64,000 bases of DNA, taken from positions 60,889,437-60,953,436 of the forward strand of contig NC_071334.1 of NCBI RefSeq assembly GCF_027744825.2, in the 5' to 3' direction. Shown here piece by piece: positions 10,593 to 24,290 of the stretch. This DNA is from Synchiropus splendidus. Lineage: Eukaryota > Chordata > Actinopteri > Syngnathiformes > Callionymidae. The position numbers and the translations under genes are program-made. Within the stretch, counting starts at the first letter, position 1; each line of letters begins with the position of its first letter. Below the pieces are notes generated by a model that was given only the letters and a program-made list of their open reading frames with translations, ran no database searches and had not been told where the DNA came from.

Positions 10593-13500
10593 ATTTCAAA
10601 CCAAGCTGATCCCGACTCTTGGAAAGGCACAGAGGTAACAGGAAGCAGGTACTGTACAGAAATACAGTAAAAGCACATCGGAAACAAAAACGTGACACAA
10701 TCTACGATAGACTGCACAGGCTTTCACAATGATACAAGCATTGAGACAATGGGTCGGTGCTATAAAAGCCAGACTTGCCTGTTTATTTTGCCAATCTCTG
10801 AGCTGAGTGCTTTACCAGGTGTGGAAGTGGACCCCCATCGACTCACTCCTCACTGTGCACTCACTCATCTGTTTGTTGAGGGAAAATGATCAACAGGGAT
10901 TTGGCCCTATTTTGAGTGGACTTGTACTGCGAAATTGCAGCCGTGATTTGTTTCAGGGAAGCACTCTTGAGGGCAACTTGGGCAGTGAGCTGAGTGGCAA
11001 ACACTGATGAATGAATGACATGCAGTGACTCACTGAGGACAACTGGAGTCAAAGGTTAAAACAGCACGATCACTCCATTTTGGCGGGAACAAGTGAGGCT
11101 GACAAATATAACCTGGGCAATCTATATGTTTATCAAATCCTGCCCGACGGAAGCAGTGATTCATCAGACTCACAGTCAAAAAATAATAAAATAATTAAAT
11201 GACTTCATTTTAACCATTAGTGAGCACCGCATTTTAATAATGTAATATATTAATGAGCTGCAAATGTATGTAAATTACAGAGAGAAGGGGGGCAGGAAGA
11301 AAATGAAAATCACCTACCTTTCTTTGGCATGAACATTTTTACAGCTGACATATATACATTTTCCATATTTCATGAATTAAATATGGGACGCAGTTAATAA
11401 AAGTGGCTTCTATCTAATCTCTGCGCTGCTGCTTTCTGTTTTGAAAGGAGTCAGGAACAGAGACTTAATGCATCGCTGCCATATGTTCAACAAATCCAGC
11501 TGAATATTTTTTACCATATTTAATTCAAACACCGACTGAAGGCAATATGCTTTGAAAATGAATGGGTATAAGCAAAAGTAACACAGTTGTAGTTGTGCGC
11601 CGCAGTCATTGCACACGACATTTATATATAATCCAGTAATATAAAAAATACTGGATTATTACTAACCCAATGAGACTGGAGCCGTCGTTTTAATATTGCA
11701 TATTTATTTTGATCTTGTTTTCTTTTTTTTTTTTTTATGACAAAAAATGCTGCTCTTAGTGCGACCTCTTCCTGAGAAGGTGTCCTGTGACTTACCTTCA
11801 CTGTGCAGATGCCCCAGCGAAGTTCAGTGCAACTGATAGATTCTGAGATTCACAAATACATTTACGATTTAATCCATCAAAGTACTGAGTCGAAACACAC
11901 TTCATAGTGTTACGGTGTTAGCTTGGAAGAAAAGAGCTCTGTCGCTCATTAACAGTACACATTTGCCAGAACACAACCGATTGTAGATTTAAACAAATTA
12001 TATTTCTGTGTTTAACATTTCTGTGAAGACATTTCACGCATACGTATATAAAAGCATGACAAATATGGTATTCTATGGGTTCAGTACAAACAGGCAAAAG
12101 TGTGCAGTGCAACAAATATTGCAACATTATGTCGATGACGATTTCCTGCGACTGCTGCTTTTGTCACTTGGCTGCTATCCCCAGCCACCGCCACCTTAAT
12201 ACAACCACGCAAAAAAAAAGTATTCACTTTGACAGCCGGTATCCGGCCTTGAGTCTCTCTCCCACTCGTACTGTCTGCTGCCTGTGGTTACATGCATTGT
12301 CCATTTGCTTTTTACTTTTCTTTCACAAAAATAAAAATATTCTCCCCCTGTGGCTTGAGTGAAACATTTATTTCCCCCCAAAATAAACCTCTGTCAGTTG
12401 CAATATTTTCTGCAACTGGAGTTAATGTATGAGTTACACTGAGGGAGGGAAAACACCAAGATAGCCCCGTGTTCGTACAAGATAGTTTTGAATGGAGGAC
12501 AGAATGCTTTGGCTTATTATAAATGTAAAAAGAAATCAAAAGCAATGTTCTCTTGTTCTCATTGTTCTCAACAGAAATGTTTTGTGAAAACCTTTCCAGC
12601 TTCAGTACAGTTTTATCTTGTATGTTTCTTGTGTATTTGAGAGAATGCTGCGCAGGCTCACGAGGATCAGTGCCAAGTGAGATGACAAGTGTGAGCTCTG
12701 TGGCGCCTGCACTGTTCCCAGTGGAGCGTTTACACAGTGGCAAAAACAGCATCTGCGCCATCGAAAGCTCCCACTCTGGACCCAGTTGGATTCAAACAGC
12801 ACCGACACAATCGTCATGTTAGCAAACACTTGACCTGATACAAAACGGCGGCAGAGTGGATGGTTCAGAAGATGTTAGTCAGTAATATTACTGCAACAGA
12901 TACTGCTCCAGTGCAATTTGACGGGGCAGGATTTGGGACGGCTGGCTGGTTGGTTTTCCAGACTGTCACAGTGTAAGGACCAAATCTGTCTGCTTACCAA
13001 ATGTGTTCTACCTGCGACGAGACAGTGACGTCACATCCGGTTTTAGTTTTTATGACTCTTTTAATGAGGAAATGAAAATTGAAATGAAGGATTTGATGGC
13101 ACTTCGTACCACATGTGTCATATTTAAATCTTCGGGTTGTTTGCGAAGTATGTGTCACTTCATCTCCACGGCCTGCGTAGCAACACGTCGTGACAGACTG
13201 ACATCTATTAGTCATTGCTTTCATTTCATAGAGTACCAAAACCAGAATCAAGACAATTATACACCTCTGAAAATTGGTTATTCATTTGCCAGCGGAGAAT
13301 GTGCTTCCATGAAGGAGTTTTCACCTTCAGCGAATCGGTCCTAACACTTCCGGGGCTTAAATCAGGCCAGTCAGTAGAGGCCGATGAGATCTTTGAGGCT
13401 GTAATATATACATATTTTTAGATATTCGGCTTTATATTTGAAAAATGAGATCTCCAGTGAATATTTTTTTTAGTTCTGCCTTTGTTTTGACAATTTCCTC

Positions 13501-16500
13501 CCTTTGTTTCTTCTCTGTATTCCCCAGCTGGACTATAGTCTCTTGCTGACTTTAAATTTGATTTCCATGTTTAGCACAATATTCACAATATACTTCTTCC
13601 TTCATTTATGAATTACTCTGATCAACTTTGGATAAAATGATTGGTAAGAATTTGAAAGAGTTTTGCCATTACCACATTACTCCCCTGCCAAACATGCAGC
13701 GGTTTCTTCTGTGGCTTATTTCTACGTCTGTGTCAGACGGCGGTCGGGAGTTAGCGGTTGATTCTCATTTCTTCAACAACTCACGGTGGTCAGATCAATT
13801 GTCTCAAACGTTTCGACAGACTCTCCTTTCGCAGTCCTCGAAAATGGTTGTGTCACACCTTCATTTTTGTCCCATCACGCACTCAGCACTCCAGAGCTCA
13901 GGCTTTTGCCACTGTCCCGTCTGATGGCATAGTGTTTTTTCGAATGCAGGTATTGTGAATTAAACACTTGAAAAAGACACTGAGTTGTGCCTAGCCCCTA
14001 CACTTTTGACATATTTCAGCAACAAACCACCACGACTCATTTTTTATTATCCACCAATGTCATCATTTTACCCCGTAACACTGCTTAGCTTCAATATAAG
14101 ATCTCAAGGCTGTACAATAATCCTGAGTGAAATATTAAAGCCATCACCTGCTGAATATATGTAACAAATGGTCCAATAAATGCTGTGACATTAAAAAAAA
14201 AAAAGAGTTATGCGCAAAAGATTAACATTGTTCTCAGAACGTCCTCCCTCGGCAGACATTTGATGAATTATTTCTGATTGACAAGGAATGGCGGTGAATA
14301 AATGTCTCATACACGTAAGTTAAAAAAAAAAAAGTCATGTTACCATTAGTTTGACATCCAGTCACATTCACAAAAGGTAGTTAAAGGGAAAGAGGATTTA
14401 GCACGATCAAATATTTATGTGAAATATAGAGAAAATTGTTAGAATTGAGGAGTGGAGCTGAACAGTAGAATAAACATTGCAGTAATAGGCTTCACAGAGT
14501 TTGAATTCTGCAGCAGATTTACTGGTTCACAAGTCTTAAATCTCAGTTCAAATATCACAAAGTAAACCTGAAGCAGGTGGTCATCAGGAGTCCTGTGGTT
14601 TCACTTCATTCATGCATACGTGTCAGTCATTGCCGAATTTCCAAGTGAGCTGCCTCTCTTACTAAAGGGGATAAACATGTATGTTCACTTCATTTAATTC
14701 AGTTTTTGTCTCAAAACATCCCCGGACCAGAATTATTGCTGTTTACAGAGGGCGTTCCTTTCATCTCTGCGAATCTGGGGAGATACTGGAGGACTCACAG
14801 GAGAAGTCAGATAAAGGTGAAAATAACTAACTGGAAATGAAAACATTCAGTGCGAATTATAGAGCAGTTCATGCTGCCAGTGAAGTATTCTTTATCTGGT
14901 TGTGGTATTCGTTAATGTGAATTGAAGCACATAGCGAAAGGTCACTCCTTGGAAAAACTGTCTTGTTATTCAGCAACTCTCACCGCAGCGAGGTGACTAA
15001 TCCTGATTTATAGATATCACATCACATCATTTCTTTGCTGAAGTCTTTGCTTAAATGTCAAGGTACACACAAAGAAATGGGGTGTTGTGTTTATCTGTCC
15101 ACAACTGGGCGACTCAAGGAGTTGAACATGTGAGACCAAGAGCTGCTTCATGAAAATGAATCTGTCAGTTCCAGGAAGTACTGACATCCAACAAATCGCT
15201 TCTCGAACGGCCGTCTGGAACGAATTGTGGTCGAGAACCGAGGTACCACTGTAATTCCTAGAGCTACAAGACTGGGGCGGCAGTGCATTTCCCTTCTTTT
15301 ATGGCATCTTCTAAGGGGAATGTAAACCTGGTCAGGGTGTCCCCCACCTCTCGCTCAGTGCCGGCGATGTGCCAGGTGTTTGTGTTTGAAAGTGCCAAGT
15401 CATTAGCGAGCAGGCGTGAGCGGCAGTCGAATTAGATGTGTTCAAACAATTGATCGCTGTTGGTTGCAATTTATCTGAAAGCAATTTGATAGTTCTTGGA
15501 TAAGTGGCGTCGGCCTGATGACTTCAGCGCCGTCACTAATGATTCAAGCGCTATTGTCGCTTCGCCCCGCGCGCACACCTGCCTCTCGCACATCCTTCCT
15601 CACATCATTTGGCAACTTTTGTGGAGAGAGAATTTGAGGAAAGTTCTTACTTGTGTGAATCCAGATTTTTTTGTCTCTGTTTTTTGGCAGGTGAATTGGC
15701 TGAACTTTCCAGCGTGCTGCCTTGGCTTTTGTCAACCAAGGCAACAGGTCAGCTTCCTGCCAATGCTGCCCTTCTACTGACCAGGCTGATCCATGCCATA
15801 TTTGTAATGAAACAAACTGAAGAAAGAAACAGGGTGATGTTTGCTGTAATAGTCAACACTGTCAGTAGCAGCTTCAGAACACTTTGAAACAACAAGATTC
15901 CTTTAACCTCGGGGTTTCTGAGTTTCCAGCACCTGGAATACAAGCCTTAATGTCAACACACCTCAACCTCACCAAGCTTCTGATACTGTCAGCCTCTAGG
16001 TTCAGATGGATTTCTCTTACTGAGCTCCAGCCGTCACAGAGTGTTGGAAGTATCTTACATTGATTCTCTTTAACCGACTACGTAATTGTACGCTTCCATC
16101 TCACTTTAATAATAGCAGAAATCTGTTGCTTGACTTTAATTAATTGCTCCTAATTTTATCTTGTAAGAGTGCGACACCACATAAATTGTCTGTGAGCCGT
16201 GCCAAATGGCTTCAGTTCAGACACTGGTGCCAGCTACTCTGCAGATAATGGCGCTTTGGAATTTAAGGACCACAATTTATTTAGCCAACATTTCTTTTTT
16301 TTTTTCTTTTTTCCACTGAGGGTGTCGATGTCATTTTGATTTTAAATCTGCTGTGTTGTTATTTGGACTCAGTTTATGGAGAAAGCATGATAAACAGGAA
16401 AGTGCAGCGACTGAAGAAACTGCTGTGTGAATGCTCTTTGTCGCCCTTGTGGTCTTCGTGCTGCTGTGTGTAGTTGTGCAACACATCCTCACTCCCGCAG

Positions 16501-16791
16501 CGTAATGTATAGACGTTGGGAAAGTTGCCTTTGGCTTCTTATACTGACGAAAAACGGTAGGCTTCAGTGCCGCATATGGGTGCACTGGCAGAGCGATGCT
16601 CCCCGCGCTCACGCATTTTTTGCACCTCCACATGGGCTGCTCCTCGCGATCCTCACCTGCGTCTGGAGCTATTTGGTAGAAAAACTTTTTTTTTTCTCGC
16701 GCACACGTGATGCTCCATGCAGCCCTGTGCCACCCGCCAGGAACACTATGGAAGGAAACCACTCTTTCAGTCCATTGAAACACCTACAGGG
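10593..16791. other. No gene seen apart from a repeat copy
   Basis: Non-coding DNA with one truncated dispersed-repeat copy at 15189-15254. A dense, less AT-rich stretch at about 15380-15560 could be a conserved non-coding element. Confidence 0.45.
15189..15254 (+). repeat. Dispersed repeat family A, copy 2 (3' end only)
   Basis: 66 bp matching the right end of copy 1: CAAATCGCTTCTCGAACGGC through GAGGTACCACTGTA, with a single base difference (GAACGAATTG versus GAACGGATTG). It has only the terminal part, as expected of a truncated insertion. Confidence 0.85.
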
Positions 16792-16860
16792 GTTGGTCAA
16801 AATAACAGAAACACCTTAAAGAAAAAAAAGTTTCAAGGTGTTTCTATTATTTTGTCCAAC
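16792..16860. mobile_element. Short palindromic MITE, copy 1
   Basis: Left arm GTTGGTCAAAATAACAGAAA then CACCTTAAA (16792-16820). Right arm TTTCAAGGTGTTTCTATTAT then TTTGTCCAAC (16831-16860). The arms are almost fully complementary, with an A-rich loop. The same family recurs at 19096-19152. Confidence 0.7.
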
Positions 16861-17969
16861 ATTTTATGCTGAAGGCTGCCTTTTTTGTCAGTATAGAGCC
16901 TTGCCTGTTGAAGGCTTTGATTAAATATACACTGCTGTTCTTGAAAATGTTGAAAATGAGTAACATTTCATTTAGTTTTTTCTAAAAAAAAAAAGCATCT
17001 ACTTCTTTATAATGGCAGTCAATGGAGGTGACAGCTGGACATTTGTGAGTCTCACACAAGGCAAAGACCTGTCTGTGCTGCCCAGTCCGTGACATTTGGA
17101 CAGGAGTTAAAGCAACTCAATATGATCAATAAGCCTCACTGGTGAATTTGAATTGCATGGTGTTTGAGTTGACTGGAAAAGCTAAGTTCATCCAATAAAT
17201 TTGAGGCAACCATCTTGAGACAGTCACTCGCTCATGCGCTCCGTGATTCAGTTATGCTCTTGATGTAAGGGCCTCACCTGCCTTACTCACCAGGACAGGA
17301 AGTTTGGCCAGACTCCCGATCGACACATTTTGAGCCCTGTGAAACAAGTGTGAGGACGCAATCTGGAAGAGCACATTTCTGTTTTCAGCGCACACTTTCC
17401 TGTCCATGCCTTCGATCATCCATTTTAGGCTCCCTCTTTATCATGTCTGTCGCTCCTTATTTTCACTCTCCCTCAATAGCTCAGGGGCCCCCAGCTTCTT
17501 TGTTAAAAAAATATAATGTGGCTCAGGTCAGAAGGTGAGGAAAACTCAAGTGATGAATATATTGGAATTCTTGAGCCATATTGTAAACGTAAGAACATAT
17601 TACATTTAAGGTCCTTGCACAACAACGGTGACATGAAAAAGGGGAAGAAAGTTGTTAACAGTTTGGCCAAATGACGTGCCTGTCAATAGGCTCCAATGGT
17701 TTTGTGTGGAAGGGGCTTGTGTGTTTAAGGATAATTGTGCGCAGGGAAGCTACTCTGGAGGCAGAGCTCTGCCTGTCAGTGAGAGGGCTGCTCCCTCTGT
17801 TTAGATGGAGCAAGTGGCTGCTTGTATTTATCCATTTTTCAGTGCCGACCCGGACCTCTGCACAACGCCCGCAATTGTTATCAGTATGAGCTTGGTCATG
17901 CACGCACCAACATCATATTTAATTTACGCAGCAGTTTTCCTTCAAACGTATTAATAATTGTTGTTTTTG

Positions 17970-17971
<2 letters not shown>

Positions 17972-18003
<32 letters not shown>
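17972..18003. repeat. Poly-T tract, 32 bp
   Basis: Uninterrupted run of T. No LINE or SINE body was recognised beside it. Confidence 0.95.
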
Positions 18004-18007
<4 letters not shown>

Positions 18008-18529
18008 GGATATGAACACAGTCAAGCGCACATTCAACGTTTTGGTATGTGACGTGTCAAGAACAAGAGTTTTGATTGGTCGACTGTGAGCTTGTCCCAA
18101 GTGAAACGTCGGAAAAAAATAGACCTTGAATCCCCCCCAAAATATAAGCTGGAATTTTGTTAACGTTGCTGCTGAACAAGCTCGCATTGATTGGTTGAAA
18201 ACAAACACACAAAAAAAAGTTCTCATGAAAAATACACGTCTGACGTTGTCGATCAGTATCATTTTTTTTGTTTGTTTAATATAAACCATCTAGCCTCAAT
18301 AAGAGATACTGTCGTATCTTCCTGCAATGATCTGACCAGGGACGTGCACAGACAGAACCCTATAGGTGCTCACCCACTTTTTTCCTGCATGAGAAAAACA
18401 CCCATCCTTTAATTCTAGAGAGAAAAAAGTAACATCAATTCCGCCAAACTGTAGTTTGATATCTGACGCAGCATTTATTTGAGAAACAGTTCGAAAGCCA
18501 AAACATGTGGCTTGGTTTGTTATGGTTCA

Positions 18530-19020
18530 ACATGCGGAGCGGGCCCCAAGTGCAGTGAGTAACTTACAGGAGGCAAGGTACAATATTTAATAATTCACGA
18601 CAATAAAACCAGAACAGAAAGCCTCACCGAACCGGGAGGAACAAAGCAAAGTCTCAATGTCCAAAATCAAAGCCTGACCAAACCGAGAGGATCAAGCGAA
18701 CTTAAATCTGTAAACACAGAGAGAAAACACAATGAACAGAAACAATAAATCACAGAACAAACCAGGAAACATGCGGAAACACAGCAAGGAACAAAACACT
18801 AACTCGGGCACCAGGGATGATCAAAAAGTAATCAAACAATGAAACGGGCGAGCAAAAAGCGAGGACGAACGAGGACAGCCAATTTACCACAAGGGACAAG
18901 ATGAGTCAATCTGGCACACGATGATGCTGATGAGAAGATTGACTCCAGCCGTGTGCCATTAATCGGGAAACAGAAAACCAAAGTCACAAAAACCAAGATG
19001 AAAGTGAATCATGACATGGT
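18530..19020 (-). repeat. Interspersed repeat, A/C-rich strand
   Basis: Long A-rich, T-poor plus-strand tract (ACAAACCAGGAAACATGCGG, GAACGAGGACAGCC) bounded by TATGGTTCAACATGCGGAGC and AATCATGACATGG. Its complement has the same T/G-rich style as 7140-7520 and 36440-37135. No frame of interest. Confidence 0.4.
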
Positions 19021-19095
19021 TAGTATGACGTGCTCAGAAAAACTATGTAGCTATATCCAAAATCCAGTCATCCAAAATCCAATACCCAAAATTGG

Positions 19096-19152
19096 TTGGA
19101 CAAAATAATGGAAGCTAAAAAAGCTTTAAGGTGTTTCCATTATTTTGTCCAA
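19096..19152. mobile_element. Short palindromic MITE, copy 2
   Basis: Perfect 18-bp arms, TTGGACAAAATAATGGAA (19096-19113) and its inverse TTCCATTATTTTGTCCAA (19135-19152), around a 21-bp centre. The right arm shares AAGGTGTTTCYATTATTTTG with copy 1 about 2.3 kb to the left. Confidence 0.75.
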
Positions 19153-21143
19153 GCCCTGATGGTAGAGGAAATAGAAATGAATGGCAACATTCTTAGAACA
19201 TTTGTAAATTCAAACAGACTCAAAAGAACCGTAATAATAATAATAATATTTGTAGCCAAAGTGACCTTTTTTCTGGTTTGAAAAAAATGGTGAGAAATCG
19301 AATGTCAGCAAGAGACTACTTTTCCTGCAGCGCAGTGAGAGGAATGAGACAAACTCCTCATATGACACTGAAATTTGACATATTTTGCAGCGGTAGTGTA
19401 TTAGCAGTAATGATAATCGTTCATCTAGGACTTTATTTTCCAACTTCCTATACAAAGGATCTCCAACTATGTTGTCCTCTACCTTGAATGGAAAAAAGAA
19501 AAACTCATCAAAAGCCCACGTCTTAAAGTCTTAAAGGTTAAAGCCTGCTGTAGAGTGAGAGCAAGCGATTGAAAAACTGGAAGCACAAGGTGAAGTGAGA
19601 AGCAAAGAAAGCAAACTTGTGCTCAGAAACATTTGACAGCCTTTGTTTTAATCTCCTCAGGTACGTGACGCCACACTCTTTTGATCCCTCACACTGCTGC
19701 ATTCATACATTAAGCACATTTCACATAGATTGAACAAACTCATGTCAATGTTTTACTTTAATGGATGCAAACAGGAACTGTTCTCGCAAGACAAATGCTT
19801 ATTGTCACTTGACTTTCACCTTTTGAAGCCACATGACACGTGGTTGCTTTTGTTTTTGGTGTTTTTTGTTGTTTGTTTTTTGTCGTATATGAAGCAAAGT
19901 AGGGGCTCAATAAACCCCTCCTTTCACCTTCAACTACAATGAGATGCATACAGAGTTGTTCAATCTGCTTTATGACCATTCTCTGGAGGTTTTTCGAAGT
20001 GCAATAATATTAGGTTGGAGTTGGTGTGCGGACAGTGTGTCAGACACACGCCACTCAAGACAAAATACTCAGAACTCATAAAATGTTGGCGGCAAAACAA
20101 GCTAATACTCTTGTTGGTTTAGCACCAAAGTCATCTGAAGGTACAATAGAGGAGGAAGTGAAGGCTGACTTTGTATTTTATGATACACAGATCTGGATTT
20201 ATGTTGCGGGGCAGAAAAGGGGGATGGAAAGGAGGAGTGAGATGAGTGGCAGCAGGAGACAGAGACAGACAAGAAGAAGACAAGATTTAAGGATGAGAAA
20301 AAGGTCACTGGGCAACATTACCCAGAGAAGTGTCCGGGCCGAGGCTCTGAAGGTGGGATTATCCACTCTGAGTGATGGAGTGATGGGACGGCAGAGCAGA
20401 GGATAAGTTGCAAAGTTAAGTTACCAGACACTGTATTTTGTTTTCTGATCTTCCTTGTACGGTGCTCGGACATGAGGTGAGCAGCGATGTGGCTATTACA
20501 GTACATTATTGTGCTGTGACTTGAAGTTGCCGTCAGCAGCACATTGTAAACACAGGCACATCACAGCATGTGAGGTGCCGTCACTCTTAACAATAAACCC
20601 AGTTCAGGTGACTTGAAATTAACCTGAACAGTTCCCACGATGCCTTGCAGCCCACTTAGCCAATCACAGTGGTTGATCATTGCACTGCGGCGACAAGCGT
20701 CATGCTGCCGTGGGAAGGTCATTGGTGCATGAGGATCAACTAGTTCTGAAAACGGCGTCCAAGACTCTTGAAACAAACTCTGCTGTGTTCTGAACTTGAC
20801 TCAGGAACTCCTCACAGCTTTCAAGAATTGTTGAAGTCAGATTCCTCTTCTCTTTCATAAATTCACAAAAAATATCTTTGGTTCAATTGCATTTTATTTG
20901 TCTGACATCTTCAGAACTATTCAGCAGTGTGAAAATGTGTCTCTGCCAACAAATTGTAGCCTTTTTCTGAACCTGCTGCAGAGAGAGAAAGAATATAAAT
21001 TCATATTTGTCTTGCATTTTTATGATCGGTAGATCTTTGTGACTTGGCAATTTATAAATAGCTTACAGACTGAACGAAGTGTGGATACCCCCGGTTTGGA
21101 CCATCACATGACTGAGAAAAGAAACGTGACTCATTCCAAACTT

Positions 21144-21252
<109 letters not shown>

Positions 21253-21495
21253 TTTGTTATTGTGTATAACGCAGCCTCTGTATGCAGACGTCTCCCGTTA
21301 GCTACATTTACTGACTGTTTTTTCTTCATATTGAGGTGTAAAACCTTTCCTGTCTCCACACTGGACCGTGGTAGAGTGTCACAGGGGAGGTGCTCGCTCT
21401 CCACACCTCCGAGGCTGGAGCGCTCACTCCAGGGTTTGATGTCCTGTTGTGGGCTGGAGCTGGGACAGGGATGAGGCGAGTCTGGGACAGAGCGT

Positions 21496-21826
21496 GACTT
21501 GGTTTATGACTTTGTCACAGCCAAACTGCACAGAAGCGCACATTCAGAGCTGGACACGCACCGGGCACCTCTTCACTTCTGGAGAGACGTCACTCACTCG
21601 GCAACCCCTCCCACATGCAGCGGCCACACACATAGAGGAACAGCGCACCTGCAGCAGACACTCTACATTCACTCCTACAAAAGCCTATTTTAAGGCTTGG
21701 AACACATTATTTCTTTTTCCATTCATTGTAACGGGAAAAATCGATTCAGATTTCAAACAATTCACTTCTCGAATGGCCGTCTGGGACAGATTGTCGAGGT
21801 CGAGGAACTATGGTCGAGGTACAGGT
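21496..21826 (+). repeat. Dispersed repeat family A, copy 3
   Basis: Close copy of 10262-10592. Its right end is altered: GTCGAGGTCGAGGAACTATG replaces the usual end and runs directly into an AT microsatellite. Upstream, 21340-21495 may be part of a longer version of the element that copy 1 lacks. Confidence 0.85.

Positions 21827-21828
<2 letters not shown>

Positions 21829-21864
<36 letters not shown>
21829..21864. repeat. (AT)n microsatellite, 36 bp
   Basis: 18 perfect AT units directly abutting the end of dispersed repeat copy 3. Confidence 0.97.
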
Positions 21865-21870
<6 letters not shown>

Positions 21871-21991
21871 CATGGTCTTCTTTTGCAGTGCGTTTGCATC
21901 TTGAAGCTGAAGAGCCTTGCTCTAACTTTGCTGTAGAGATCAATAAAACAAAAGGTTCCAACACATTTTTCCTAAAGGTGAACTAAACAAG

Positions 21992-22018
21992 TGGCTGGCC
22001 AAGGTCATTGGCCAGCCA
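21992..22018. repeat. Perfect 10-bp inverted repeat
   Basis: TGGCTGGCCA at 21992-22001 and TGGCCAGCCA at 22009-22018, 7-bp spacer. Confidence 0.85.
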
Positions 22019-24090
22019 GAACCATAACACACTGGGGGTGTGATTTGCTCAAATATAATAAATAAATATAGATTTTTAAATCCAATTATTTGGGGCTTGT
22101 ATAAGCCATGAGGGTGTCATATATTTGACCGTAATTAATTCACAATGAGAAAACATTGCATTTATGTGTGGAATTTACACAGGACTGTACAAAGGATTAA
22201 TTTCTGTTAAATGGATCTGGATTTTCTTCCTATGATTAATCAAAATGAATCTCTCAAAGTTCCCTCTTGAAATTGAAACTTGAGAAAGCCAAAGCCACAG
22301 GAAGACGAAAGCAAGTTAACGCTGTTGCAGCAACAAGGCTGAATTTATCCCACCATGGAACAAAGCAAATGGTCTCTTGGAGGCTGAAGTAAGCAGCGGC
22401 GCTTGATAAACAGAAGTTAATGAGGCTTGATCCAAGCTGATGAGATGTAGTGAGACTGACAAAAAAACAAGGGCACGGAGAAAAACACCAAGCGACAGAC
22501 GATCAGGATGTGGGAAGAGTACGGAGTTGGTGCTGTTGCAGCCTCCAGTCAGAGACGCAAGGTGTGATGTCATGACTGGTTATTTCATGACATTGAAAGT
22601 TCAACCGGAGAACACTCCAACTGGGATCCTGTAAAACTCATCCTCAACGTAGCACTGTCGGCAGCTGCGACAAAAGCCCACGTGAAATTTCAAAGCCAAC
22701 CTTTAACCTGCTCGAGAATTTGACCAAAGTCATTAGTGTTGCTTGTCTGCAGTGATGCTTGTACCACCACAGAGCCGTCAGAGGAAGATTAGATTTCAAA
22801 ACCCTTTCATGAAAATGATGAGAAGAGAGCTAACTGAGAAATAAAAGGGAGGAAAACAGGAACTTTTAATCATAAAAGTATGATTAAAAGTATTTATTGT
22901 GAGTAGATTTTCTGGTGGAGTTTCTTTATTTCAGGTCACTTCAGGCCAGTGTGGGTGAGGAGGTGAACCCCTGATGTTTGTCAGTTATGTCAAACTGATA
23001 CGGCGGTCAGGGACAGCGCAGTCGCCCAAACGTAAATTTGATACGAGGAGTCTGTTGATGGAACTTCTACTATCACTTTGCTTTGTGTGATATGAGAAGT
23101 TGTCTCATCTGAATAGTTGCAGGCCTGAAGAAGATAAGACAGTTGGGACAGTGGACACTGAAACAGCTAAAAATGCCTGCCTAACTCAAAAAACTTTTCC
23201 ATTGAAAGAGTAATATCTACTACAAAAATGTCCAATGGACCAAATATTACTCACTGAACCATTTAAGGCAGTATCCAGTTCATGAAAGACAAAACAGACA
23301 CACATTAAGATGTGAGCGTGGAACCATGTGGCGTCACGACTGGCTGAGACCCTGTTCTGATGGGTGCTGTGTTTCTGTGACTTGTCACCAGATTTAAATA
23401 TGCTGTATCAATGAGCCACTGAACAACTCCCCAAACAATCCTTACCTTTACCTCTCAGACTCCACTCATCCAAATGTCCGTCAGTCTTGTGAGGAGCTCC
23501 GTAACAAAACAACAGGCTCTCACTACATGCCGTCACCCAGGAAACTACTCGCAGAACATCCCAATAACAAAACATGTACTAATTTTATTCAATTTTTTTT
23601 GCATGTATTTATTTACTGTGTGTGTTGCTTGTACTTGTTGCTTAAATAAATCATATTTTGTTAAAATCATTGCAGCTTTGACCCTTGAATAGGTAAAAAC
23701 TGACACTATTTTCTACAAACTAATTTGCAAAGATCTTCATGTTAATCCAGAACTATAAATAAAACTTTTACCACAAAAGTCATCAGTCATTTTTGGTCTC
23801 AACAATAATACATTGAAATCCTGGGGCGAATGATCAGATCCTACTGAGGCGTTATCTGGGCCCTTTGTTTGTATAGATGAGGCACTCAAGAGGTCAGAGA
23901 AAAACAAAACCAGAAATTGTTTGATTCATCATCATTACTATTTCATAACCCATCAGTTATTTTTTAGGTCCCTGTTTGAAGTACCCCAGAACTCTCAATA
24001 CCAAGTGCTTATTTGCAAAGTATACAATAAAAAGCATATAGACAAGTTACACAATCATATATCTCCCAAACTAGTCAACGGAGGCAGCAG

Positions 24091-24130
24091 TATAGTATAG
24101 TATAGTATAGTATAGTATAGTATAGTATAG
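24091..24130. repeat. (TATAG)8 pentanucleotide array
   Basis: Eight perfect TATAG units, followed 100 bp later by an array of a one-base variant of the same pentamer. Confidence 0.97.
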
Positions 24131-24230
24131 TACAGGTAACATCCGACTTGTTGTACACGTTGCCAGGCAGCTATGTGCTGCAGTGCCAGACATTGAATGA
24201 AAAAAAAAAACACAAGACCAATGCTACTCG

Positions 24231-24290
24231 TATCGTATCGTATCGTATCGTATCGTATCGTATCGTATCGTATCGTATCGTATCGTATCG
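24231..24290. repeat. (TATCG)12 pentanucleotide array
   Basis: Twelve perfect TATCG units, one CpG each, in an otherwise CpG-poor surrounding. Confidence 0.97.
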
